Shown here: positions 57,753 to 64,000 of the stretch, in pieces
Numbering within the stretch: the first letter of the stretch is position 1
Layout of the letters: the number at the start of each line of letters is the position of its first letter
Origin: Micromonospora parathelypteridis
GTDB taxonomy: Bacteria; Actinomycetota; Actinomycetes; Mycobacteriales; Micromonosporaceae
NCBI RefSeq assembly: GCF_014201145.1
Contig: NZ_JACHDP010000001.1
Span: 5,394,001 to 5,458,000, forward strand
DNA length: 64,000 nt
Direction: 5' to 3'
Program-made: the position numbers and the translations under genes
The notes under the pieces: model-generated
The model's database searches: none
What the model was told of the DNA's origin: nothing
What the model saw: only the letters and a program-made list of their open reading frames with translations

Positions 57753-59239
57753 CCACGCCCACCGGGCACCTCCCGGCCCTCGCCGCCGCCGTCCTGCAAC
57801 CCGGGTTCGTCGGCACCACCCCACCGCCGTGGGTGTGCCGCTGGCTCGGCGAGGGCCTCGGCTCGGTGGTGCTCTTCGCCCGCAACGTCGTCGACCCCGC
57901 GCAGGTGGCGGCGCTCACCGCGACGCTGCGCGCCGAGCGTCCGGACGTCATCGTGGCGATCGACGAGGAGGCCGGCGACGTCACCCGACTCGAGTCGGTC
58001 CACGGCAGCTCCCGGCCCGGCAACTTCGCTCTCGGCGCGGTCGACGACCCGGAGCTGACCGAGGCGGTCGCCCGGGACCTCGGCGTCGAGTTGGCCGCGG
58101 CAGGGGTCACCCTCAACTACGCCCCGGACGCCGACGTCAACTCCAACCCGGAGAACCCGGTGATCGGCGTCCGCTCGTTCGGTGCCGACCCGGCGCTGGT
58201 CGCGCGGCACACCGCGGCCTGGGTCCGCGGGCTCCAGGACGGTGGCGTCGCCGCCTGTGCCAAGCACTTCCCCGGGCACGGCGACACCCGCGTCGACTCA
58301 CACCACGATCTGCCCCGGATCACCGCCGACCGGGACCGGCTGGACGCCTGCGAGCTGGCCCCGTTCCGGGCCGCCGTCGCCGCCGGGGTGCAGGCGGTGA
58401 TGACCGGCCACCTGCTGGTGCCCGCCCTCGACCCGCAGCTGCCGGCCACGCTGAGTCGGCGCATCCTGGGTGGGCTGCTCCGCGACGAGCTGGGCTTCTC
58501 CGGCGTGGTGGTGACCGACGCGGTGGAGATGCGCGCCGTCGCCGACCGGTACGGCTTCGCCGGGGCGACGGTCCGTGCCCTCGCCGCCGGGGCCGACGCG
58601 ATCTGCATCGGCGGCGAACGAGCCGACGAGGAGGCGGCCCGCGAGCTGCGCGACGCCATCGTCGCCGCGGTCGTCTCCGGTGAGCTGCCCGAGGAACGCC
58701 TCGCCGAGGCGGCCAAGCGGGTCGGTCAACTCGCCGCCTGGACGGTCGCCGCCCGCACCGCCGGGTCGGCCGTAGCCCGCGGCGCCGCCGACGTCGGGCT
58801 GGTCGCCGCCCGCCGGGCCGTACGGGTCACTGCCGCCGGAAGCGCGACCGTCGCGCTGCCGTTGACCCGCGCCGCGCACGTCGTCGAGTTCGAGCCAATG
58901 CGCAACATCGCCATCGGCGCGGAGACCCCGTGGGGCATCGGCGCGCCGCTGGGCGAGCTGCTGCCCGGCACGGACACGGTCCGCTACGCCGAACCCGACG
59001 TGCCGGCCGACCCGGGCGCCGGGGCGGGCCCCCGGCCACTGGTCCTGGTGGTCCGCGACCTGCACCGGCACGACTGGATGCGCGCCGCGGTGCAGCGCGC
59101 GTTGGCCGCCCGGCCGGATGCGATCGTGGTCGAGCTGGGTGTGCCCGAGCTGATCACCGGGGCGGTGCACCTGGCCACCCACGGCGCCACCCGGGCCAGC
59201 GGGCGGGCCGCCGCCGAGGTGCTGACCGGCACCCGCTGA
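57749..59239 (+). CDS. Glycoside hydrolase family 3 protein (NagZ-like)
   Basis: A 496-residue enzyme. The (beta/alpha)8 domain has VVLFARNVVDPAQVA, IAIDEEAGDVTRLE-type loop, KHFPGHGDTRVDSHHDLP (the KHFPGHG signature with the general-acid His of beta-N-acetylhexosaminidases), and VVVTDAVEMRAV (nucleophile Asp). A C-terminal domain follows. It probably removes GlcNAc from cell-wall fragments. AGGAGG stands before the GTG at 57749. No signal peptide. Confidence 0.9.
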   Translation: MTTPTGHLPALAAAVLQPGFVGTTPPPWVCRWLGEGLGSVVLFARNVVDPAQVAALTATLRAERPDVIVAIDEEAGDVTRLESVHGSSRPGNFALGAVDDPELTEAVARDLGVELAAAGVTLNYAPDADVNSNPENPVIGVRSFGADPALVARHTAAWVRGLQDGGVAACAKHFPGHGDTRVDSHHDLPRITADRDRLDACELAPFRAAVAAGVQAVMTGHLLVPALDPQLPATLSRRILGGLLRDELGFSGVVVTDAVEMRAVADRYGFAGATVRALAAGADAICIGGERADEEAARELRDAIVAAVVSGELPEERLAEAAKRVGQLAAWTVAARTAGSAVARGAADVGLVAARRAVRVTAAGSATVALPLTRAAHVVEFEPMRNIAIGAETPWGIGAPLGELLPGTDTVRYAEPDVPADPGAGAGPRPLVLVVRDLHRHDWMRAAVQRALAARPDAIVVELGVPELITGAVHLATHGATRASGRAAAEVLTGTR

Positions 59240-59262
59240 CCGGAGGGCCTTACGGCTCGGCG

Positions 59263-59550
59263 CTAGGGGAGGTCGGCGACCAGGTCGGCGTACTCGGGGT
59301 GCTTGTCGATGAACGCGGCCATGAAGGGGCACTGCGGCACCACCTTGGTGCCGCGGGCGCGGATCTGGTCCAGCGTTTCCCGCATCAGCGCGCTCCCCAC
59401 GCCCTTGCCCTGGAAGCTCCGGTCCACCTCGGTGTGGGTGAAGACCAGGACCTCCCCGCGCGCCAGGTACGCGGTGAAGCCGGCCAGCGCGTCGTCGATG
59501 AGGATCTCGAAGCGGTGCTTCGCCGGGTTGTCCTCGACCAGGGTGCTCAT
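59263..59550 (-). CDS. Small GNAT-like acetyltransferase
   Basis: A 95-residue single-domain GNAT of the YjdJ/YidJ type (ribosomal-protein-like fold): FEILIDDALAGFTAYLARGE, FTHTEVDRSFQGKGVGSALM (acetyl-CoA loop), CPFMAAFIDKHPEY near the end. Its start overlaps the upstream cysteine desulfurase-like gene's stop (ATGA). The function of this family is unknown. Confidence 0.88.
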   Translation of the reverse strand: MSTLVEDNPAKHRFEILIDDALAGFTAYLARGEVLVFTHTEVDRSFQGKGVGSALMRETLDQIRARGTKVVPQCPFMAAFIDKHPEYADLVADLP

Positions 59551-60773
59551 CCGGCCATTCTCCCCGCACCGTCGATCAGCGCGTCCAGTTCGCCGAGCAA
59601 CCGGTCGACCTCGTCGGCGGTGTTGTAGTGGTAGATGCTGGCCCGCACCGCGCCGCCACTGTCGCGCAGACCCATCAGCCGGAAGTACTCGTAGGCGTAG
59701 TAGTCGCCGACGGAGAGGCAGAACCCGGCTGCGCCCAGCGCCTCCTGGGTGGCCGCTGGCGACATCCCGGCGACCCGGAACGAGACCGTCGGGCAGCGCC
59801 GGACCGGCGAGCCGTAGACGGTGATCGCCGGCCGCGCCGCCAGCCCGGCGAGCAGCCGGTCCAGCAGGGCCTCCTCGTGCGCCTGGGCGGCGGTCAGCCC
59901 GGCCCTCAGCCGCGCCCGCCGGTCGCCGACCGCGTCCGGGTCCAGACCCGCCAGATGATCCACCGCGGCGGTCACGCCGGCCAGCAGCGGGAAGCTCGGC
60001 GTGCCGTACTCGAACCGGTCCGGCACCGCGTCGGAGGACGGCACCAACTTCGCCGGGCGCAGGGCCTCCCACCGGGCCGGGTCCGCCACCATCGCCGCCA
60101 GGTGCGGTCCGGACCACTTGTAGGCGCTGGTGACCAGGACGTCGGCGCCGAGCGAGGTCAGGTCGGTCGGCCCGTGCGGCACCGAGTGCACCCCGTCGAC
60201 GTAGACCAGCGCACCGACCGCGTGCGCGGTCTTGGCGATCGCGGGCACGTCCGGCATGGTGCCGATGGCGTTGCTGCCGGCGGTCACCGCGACCAGCCGG
60301 GTCCGCTCGCCGACCAGGTCGGCGTACTGGGCTGCGGGCAGCTCGCCGGTGTGCCGGTCGACCTCGGCCCAGCGCACGGTCGCGCCGGCCGCCTCGGCGG
60401 CCTGCACCCACGGCCGCACGTTCGAGTCGTGGTCGAGCCGGGAGACCACCACCTCGTCGCCCGGGCGCCAGGTCGCGCCGAGCGTGCGGGCCAGGGTGTA
60501 CGTCAGCGCGGTGGCGCTCGGGCCCAGCACCACCCCGGACGGGTCGGCGCCGAGCAGGTCGGCCACCGCCGAGCGGGCCTCGGCCACCAACTCCAACGAC
60601 CGGCGACCCGGCACGAAGGCGGCGCTGCGATTACCGACCGCGGTACGCATGGCGTCGGTGATCGCGTCGATCACACCGGTCGCGGTCTGGGTGCCGCCGG
60701 CGCCATCGAAATGAACGAAACCCTCGGCCAGGGCGGGGTACGCGGCTCGGGTGCGGGCGATGTCGAAGGGCAT
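59547..60773 (-). CDS. Cysteine desulfurase-like PLP protein
   Basis: A 408-residue fold-type I aminotransferase of the SufS-like family. FDGAGGTQ, SRLDHDSNVRPW (His), VYVDGVHSVPH (Asp) and TSAYKWSGPH (PLP-binding Lys) are present. At the place of the SufS catalytic Cys loop is LSVGDYYAYEYFR with no Cys; the closest Cys is in GFCLS just before. It probably catalyses another beta-elimination or is a related PLP enzyme, not a desulfurase. It is coupled to a small acetyltransferase gene. Confidence 0.9.
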   Translation of the reverse strand: MPFDIARTRAAYPALAEGFVHFDGAGGTQTATGVIDAITDAMRTAVGNRSAAFVPGRRSLELVAEARSAVADLLGADPSGVVLGPSATALTYTLARTLGATWRPGDEVVVSRLDHDSNVRPWVQAAEAAGATVRWAEVDRHTGELPAAQYADLVGERTRLVAVTAGSNAIGTMPDVPAIAKTAHAVGALVYVDGVHSVPHGPTDLTSLGADVLVTSAYKWSGPHLAAMVADPARWEALRPAKLVPSSDAVPDRFEYGTPSFPLLAGVTAAVDHLAGLDPDAVGDRRARLRAGLTAAQAHEEALLDRLLAGLAARPAITVYGSPVRRCPTVSFRVAGMSPAATQEALGAAGFCLSVGDYYAYEYFRLMGLRDSGGAVRASIYHYNTADEVDRLLGELDALIDGAGRMAG

Positions 60774-60855
60774 GTCGGGACCCTAGCCGGTGCCGCTGGT
60801 GCCCTGGTCGGCCGCCGGGTGATCACCGTTCGACGATGGCGTCGCGGTCGTCTCG

Positions 60856-60861
60856 TACTCT
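60856..60861 (+). promoter_or_regulatory. -10 element for a leaderless lipoprotein gene
   Basis: TACTCT ends 7 bases before the GTG at 60869. No ribosome site precedes the GTG, so a leaderless transcript is likely. Confidence 0.4.
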
Positions 60862-60868
60862 TGTTGAG

Positions 60869-61234
60869 GTGACGAAACGACCCGCCACCATCCCCATGCC
60901 CTCCGTCCGCCGCGCCGCCGGTCTGTTCGCCGGTCTGGCGCTCGGCCTCGCCGTGCTCGCCGGCTGCAGTTCCCAGGGCGCCTCCACCGACTGCGGGCTG
61001 GACGCCTGCACGGTCACCTTCGAGCGGGGTGTCGACGCGAGCGCCACCATCCTGGGCGTCGAGGCCAAGCTGGTCGGCGCCGAGGGCGACCAGGTGACCG
61101 TCGAGGTCGCCGGCGAGCAACTCAGCCTCACCATGGGGCAGCAGGCCGCCGAGGCCGGCGGCTTCGCGGTCACCCTGGACAGCGTCACCGACCAGCAGGT
61201 CAAGATTCGCGTATCGCGTAACCCGGGCAGCTGA
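60869..61234 (+). CDS. Putative lipoprotein
   Basis: A 121-residue exported protein. The N-terminal signal (RRAAGLFAGLALGLAVLAGC) ends in the lipobox LAGC, so it is lipid-anchored outside the membrane. The mature part (about 95 residues) has two further cysteines (DCGLDACTV) and beta-rich repeats (LVGAEGDQVTVEVAGEQLSL, VTLDSVTDQQVKIRV). No family recognised. The start could also be ATG 60836. Confidence 0.85.
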   Translation: MTKRPATIPMPSVRRAAGLFAGLALGLAVLAGCSSQGASTDCGLDACTVTFERGVDASATILGVEAKLVGAEGDQVTVEVAGEQLSLTMGQQAAEAGGFAVTLDSVTDQQVKIRVSRNPGS

Positions 61235-61293
61235 GCTGGGCGGGCGGCGGTGGCCGACGTTTGGGAATCTTCAAAACCGGAGATTGTGACGCC

Positions 61294-62115
61294 ATGTCAC
61301 TCACCCGTAGCGCCGAAGCCACCGCCTCCCGAACGGCGGACAGCCGGTGGCTGGAATTCCTCGCCCGGGCCGGCTTCATCGGCTACGGCATCGTCCACCT
61401 GCTCTTCGCCTGGCTGGCGTTGCAGATCGCGTTCGGCACCTCGTCCGACGACGGCGACCAGTCCGGCGCACTGCGTACCCTCTCCGAACAGCCCCTGGGC
61501 AAGTTCCTGGTCATCGCCACCGCGGTCGGCCTGCTCGCGATGGCGATCTGGCAGGCGCTGGAAGCGGCCGTGGGGCACCGCGCCGAGCGCGGCAAGGAAC
61601 GGGTCATCGAGCGACTCGCCTCGGCTGGCCGGACCATCGTCTACCTCTACTTCGCCTGGACCGCCTTCAAGGTCTTCAACGACGTCGGGTCGAACAGCGC
61701 CGACCAGCAGGAGGCGCTGACCGGCAAGCTGATGACCTCCAGCGGCGGCCGCTGGCTGGTCGGCCTGGCCGGGCTGGTGCTCGCCGCGATCGGTGTCGGC
61801 CTGGTCATCTACGGGGCCGTCAAGCGGTTCGAGAAGCACCTCAAGACCGGTGAGATGAGCCCGAAGACCCGCAAGCTGGCCCGCCGGCTGGGCATGGCCG
61901 GGTACATCGCCAAGGGCGTCGCGTACGGCATCGCTGGTCTGCTGGTCATCGTGGCGGCGGTGAACTACGACCCGGAGAAGGCTCGTGGTCTGGACGCCGC
62001 GCTGCATACGCTGCGCGAGCAGTCGTACGGCGTGTTCCTGCTGACCCTCGTCGCCCTGGGCATCGCCGCCTTCGGCTTCTACTGCTTCCTCCAGTCCCGG
62101 TACCGCAAGGTCTGA
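61294..62115 (+). CDS. DUF1206 membrane protein
   Basis: A 273-residue protein with six helices in three DUF1206 repeats (ARAGFIGYGIVHLLFAWLAL; ASAGRTIVYLYFAWTAFKVF; GMAGYIAKGVAYGIAGLLVI), each followed by a hydrophobic helix. The family has no known function. ATG 61294 is preferred; a TTG at 61261 would add 11 residues. A long hairpin separates it from the MscS gene. Confidence 0.92.
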   Translation: MSLTRSAEATASRTADSRWLEFLARAGFIGYGIVHLLFAWLALQIAFGTSSDDGDQSGALRTLSEQPLGKFLVIATAVGLLAMAIWQALEAAVGHRAERGKERVIERLASAGRTIVYLYFAWTAFKVFNDVGSNSADQQEALTGKLMTSSGGRWLVGLAGLVLAAIGVGLVIYGAVKRFEKHLKTGEMSPKTRKLARRLGMAGYIAKGVAYGIAGLLVIVAAVNYDPEKARGLDAALHTLREQSYGVFLLTLVALGIAAFGFYCFLQSRYRKV

Positions 62116-62130
62116 CTGGTCGATTGAGAG

Positions 62131-62173
62131 GACGTCGGGCACTCTTGGGCTTTTGCCCGAATAGCCCGACGTC
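62131..62173. terminator. Terminator/attenuator hairpin between DUF1206 and MscS
   Basis: GACGTCGGGC (62131-62140) and GCCCGACGTC (62164-62173) form a perfect 10-bp stem; inside it GGGC-TTTT-GCCC makes a second stem. It starts 16 bp after the DUF1206 stop and ends 25 bp before the MscS start. Confidence 0.75.
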
Positions 62174-62197
62174 TGGTCGAAGGGGAGCACCGAAGCC

Positions 62198-63385
62198 GTG
62201 CAGAGTTATCTCGAAACGGCCGTCGCCGCGCTCGTCGCGGCGGCGGTCGCCCTGTTCCTGGTCGAGGTCGTCCACCGGCTGACCCGGCGGTTCGGCCGCC
62301 GGTCACAGCTGCTGACCGAGCTGACCGATCACGCGCACCGCCCGTTCCAGGTCGCCGGGACGGTCCTCGCCGTGCAGTTCGCCGTGCGGTTCAGCACCGG
62401 GTACGCGGTCGGCGAGAGCTGGCGGCAGCAGTTGCTGCACCTGCTCGTCCTCGCCGTCATCGCCACCACCGCCTGGCTGGTCGCCGCCCTGCTGGTCGTC
62501 GTGGAGGACACCGCGCTGGCCCGGTTCCGGGTCGACGTGCCCGACAACCGGCACGCCCGGCGGGTCCGGACCCAGGTGGTGATGCTGCGCCGACTGACCA
62601 TCGCGGTGATCGTCATCCTGACCGTCGGCGTGATGCTGATGACCTTCCCGAGCGTGCGTGGCATCGGGGCCGGTGTGCTGACCTCGGCCGGCCTGGTCGG
62701 TGTGGTGGCCGCGCTTGCCGCGCAGAGCCTGCTCGGCAACGTCTTCGCCGGCCTGCAGCTCGCCTTCAGCGACGCCGTCCGGCTCGACGACGTGGTCGTC
62801 GTCGAGGGGGAGTGGGGCCGGATCGAGGAGCTGACCCTCAGCTACGTCGTCGTCCAGATCTGGGACGACCGGCGGTTGATCCTGCCCACCTCGTACTTCA
62901 CCAGCAAGCCGTTCCAGAACTGGACCCGGACCGAGTCGGCGGTGCTCGGCACCGCCGAGTTCGACGTTGACTGGGCGGTGCCGGTGCAGACCATGCGCGA
63001 GGAGTTGCGCCGCCTCGTCGAGGGCACCGAGCTGTGGGACGGGCGGGTCTGTGTCCTGCAGGTCACCGATGCCACCGGCGGGATGGTGCGGATGCGCGCG
63101 CTGGTCAGCGCCGCCGACGCGGGCAGTCTGTGGGACCTGCGCTGCCTCGTCCGGGAGCACCTGGTGGCCTGGATCCGGGACAACCGCCCGACCGCGATGC
63201 CCCGGATGCGCACCGAGCTGGGCGACGCCAACAGCGACCTGCCCTGGCAGTGGGTGCAGCCGAGGCGGCCCGCCCGCCGCGCCAACGACACCGAGGCACC
63301 GGACGACGCGCGCGTCTTCGGCGGCAGCGACGACGGCGATGCCCGCAGCGAAGCCTTCGTGGGCCCCGAAGAAACCCGCCCCTGA
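62198..63385 (+). CDS. MscS-family mechanosensitive channel
   Basis: A 395-residue channel. About four helices (ALVAAAVALFLVEVVHRL, LLHLLVLAVIATTAWLVAAL, LTIAVIVILTVGVMLMTF and the pore helix GVVAALAAQSLLGNVFAGLQ) precede the MscS beta-domain (VRLDDVVVVEGEWGRIEELT; ILPTSYFTSKPFQNW). The C-terminal 60 residues are disordered and acidic. It would open on hypo-osmotic shock. GTG start with AGGGGAG upstream. Confidence 0.92.
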   Translation: MQSYLETAVAALVAAAVALFLVEVVHRLTRRFGRRSQLLTELTDHAHRPFQVAGTVLAVQFAVRFSTGYAVGESWRQQLLHLLVLAVIATTAWLVAALLVVVEDTALARFRVDVPDNRHARRVRTQVVMLRRLTIAVIVILTVGVMLMTFPSVRGIGAGVLTSAGLVGVVAALAAQSLLGNVFAGLQLAFSDAVRLDDVVVVEGEWGRIEELTLSYVVVQIWDDRRLILPTSYFTSKPFQNWTRTESAVLGTAEFDVDWAVPVQTMREELRRLVEGTELWDGRVCVLQVTDATGGMVRMRALVSAADAGSLWDLRCLVREHLVAWIRDNRPTAMPRMRTELGDANSDLPWQWVQPRRPARRANDTEAPDDARVFGGSDDGDARSEAFVGPEETRP

Positions 63386-63388
63386 CCG

Positions 63389-63512
63389 CCCCCCCGCCCC
63401 GCCCCGCCCCACCCCGCCTCGCCCTGCCCGCCCCGCCCCGCCCTGCCCCGCCCCGCCCCGCCCCATCCCCCCTCGCCCTGCCCGCCCCTGCCCGCCCTGC
63501 CCTGCCCTGCCC
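63389..63512. repeat. C-rich low-complexity tract
   Basis: About 124 bases made almost only of CCCCG and CCCTG units with a loose 5-bp period. The opposite strand is a long run of GGGGC/GGGCA units and could form G-quadruplexes. Confidence 0.7.
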
Positions 63513-63513
63513 C

Positions 63514-63594
63514 GCAAGATCGCGCGACATCCTGGTTGTAGTGGCCTGGCGTTCCCCGGGAAACCACTACAACCAGGATCGAGCGCGATCTTGC
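63514..63594. repeat. Two-stage intergenic palindrome
   Basis: The outer arms GCAAGATCGCGC (63514-63525) and GCGCGATCTTGC (63583-63594) pair perfectly, as do the inner arms ATCCTGGTTGTAGTGG (63529-63544) and CCACTACAACCAGGAT (63564-63579). The outer arm repeats the core found at 21891-21962. Confidence 0.8.
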
Positions 63595-63609
63595 ACCCCC
63601 AACCACGAC

Positions 63610-63664
63610 GATCATGGCCTTGGGTGGGGGATATGCACGGTTTGTCCTCGCCAACCTCATGATC
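63610..63664. repeat. Imperfect palindrome (GATCATG type)
   Basis: GATCATG...TTGG (63610-63623) and CCAA...CATGATC (63651-63664) pair with a 3-base interruption. The GATCATG core recalls the arm at 39148-39216. Confidence 0.5.
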
Positions 63665-63839
63665 ACCGCTGCGGACGTGGGTGGGCGGGGGGAGAGGGGT
63701 CAGGGTGAGAGGTTTGGTCGGGCTTGGGTGGGGGATCTGCTGCCGGACGTCTCTGGCGCGATCGAGCGGGACGGGCGCCGGGCTCCTCGGCGCGGCGTCC
63801 GGACAACGGGGACGGTGAGCTGCTCGGCGCGTTTTAGGA

Positions 63840-63868
63840 TTGACGGGCGGCGACTCCGGGCATACAGC
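63840..63868 (+). promoter_or_regulatory. Housekeeping-type promoter of the holin-family gene
   Basis: TTGACG (63840-63845), 17 bp, TACAGC (63863-63868), with a leader of about 20 bases to the ATG at 63894. It is the best sigma-70-type match seen in the window. Confidence 0.6.
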
Positions 63869-63893
63869 GCGGTGATGAGGAAAGGAGGACAGC

Positions 63894-64000
63894 ATGGCTG
63901 ACGTGGCGAACGCCCGCACATCCCAGAACGGGAGCGAGCCCTCCACCGCCGAGTTGGTGCAGCGAGCCACCGAGCAGGTCTCCCGCCTCGTGCGGGACGA
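63894..64000 (+). CDS. Phage-holin-family protein (5' part)
   Basis: The first 35 codons of a gene cut by the window edge. The visible sequence, from MADVANARTSQNG to TAELVQRATEQVSRLVRDE, matches the N-terminus of actinobacterial 'phage holin family' (Phage_holin_3_6) membrane proteins, which continue with two helices. AAAGGAGG stands 8 bases before the ATG. These are chromosomal envelope proteins and not evidence for a prophage. Confidence 0.8.
   Translation, partial: MADVANARTSQNGSEPSTAELVQRATEQVSRLVRD

Larger units (their letters stand above)
63386..63893. other. 508-bp intergenic region with repeats
   Basis: The spacer begins with a C-rich tract (63389-63512), followed by a two-stage palindrome (63514-63594) and a second, imperfect one (63610-63664). 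The rest (63665-63839) is GC-rich without a recognisable signal. A housekeeping promoter lies at 63840-63868. I see no convincing gene. Confidence 0.6.

Noticed and set aside
63614..63901. A 95-codon frame upstream of the holin-family gene
   Set aside because: It spans palindrome and promoter DNA, has a Gly/Arg-rich product with no domain and no ribosome site.
63894..64000. Prophage indicated by a holin-like gene
   Set aside because: This family is chromosomal in actinobacteria and no other phage gene is visible.
1..64000. tRNA, rRNA, CRISPR array, integrase or transposase
   Set aside because: No cloverleaf with a T-loop, no regularly spaced direct repeats and no recognisable integrase or transposase domain was found on reading.

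Overview
The window is a GC-rich actinobacterial chromosome segment. Gene content and signals point to a member of the Micromonosporaceae, probably Micromonospora or a close relative: a DUF397/XRE regulator pair, a GPP34-family protein, a SigB/SigF-type sigma factor, an F420-dependent luciferase-like oxidoreductase, a polyprenol-phosphate mannose synthase, and many GTG/TTG starts with few Shine-Dalgarno-free exceptions. About 70 genes are called. No rRNA, tRNA, insertion sequence, prophage or CRISPR array was seen.

Layout. 1-8 kb: tail of a Na+/H+ antiporter-like gene, a UBP zinc finger, a secreted GH9 cellulase behind a perfect CebR/CelR-type operator, a PP2C phosphatase, an HrpB helicase and the DUF397-XRE pair. 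8-19 kb: GPP34 protein, APC permease with a coupled acetyltransferase, SigB/F sigma factor, a lysine-free member of the acetoacetate-decarboxylase-like family, a phospholipase D-like enzyme, pirin with MarR, an acetyltransferase, a divergent FBP/TetR pair, DUF1684 and a general-stress protein. 19-31 kb: GH15 glycosidase, metallophosphoesterase, DUF3072, FAD oxidoreductase, an NAD(P)H-binding protein coupled to an ECF sigma factor of the SigJ type, CPA1 antiporter, HAD phosphatase, a PAS-GAF-SpoIIE-HATPase phosphatase and a mechanosensitive-channel-like protein. 31-41 kb: MFS transporter and a run of stress-type genes (SRPBCC, DUF2795, YihY/BrkB, ChaB) carrying several GTTT-N15/16-GGGTA promoter-like sites, then an aldehyde dehydrogenase, a CrtI-like oxidoreductase, and polyprenol-phosphate mannose synthase.

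41.7-50.5 kb is the most interesting part: a tightly overlapping operon encoding GmhB (fused to a family-9 glycosyltransferase), two further glycosyltransferases, GmhA, HldE, an SDR, a second family-9 glycosyltransferase and a type IB topoisomerase. This is a complete route from sedoheptulose 7-phosphate to ADP-D-glycero-beta-D-manno-heptose plus candidate heptosyltransferases, in an organism that should have no lipopolysaccharide. No HldD epimerase is present here. The acceptor glycan is unknown.

50.5-64 kb: AraC and TetR regulators beside a DHA2 drug-efflux pump with two phased operator-like palindromes, a RecQ helicase, an F420-dependent oxidoreductase, a GH3 enzyme, a cysteine-desulfurase-like protein lacking the usual catalytic cysteine loop, a lipoprotein, DUF1206, an MscS channel, a long C-rich tract with palindromic repeats, and the start of a phage-holin-family gene. 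Three intergenic spacers carry long, near-perfect inverted repeats that look like members of a dispersed palindromic repeat family.
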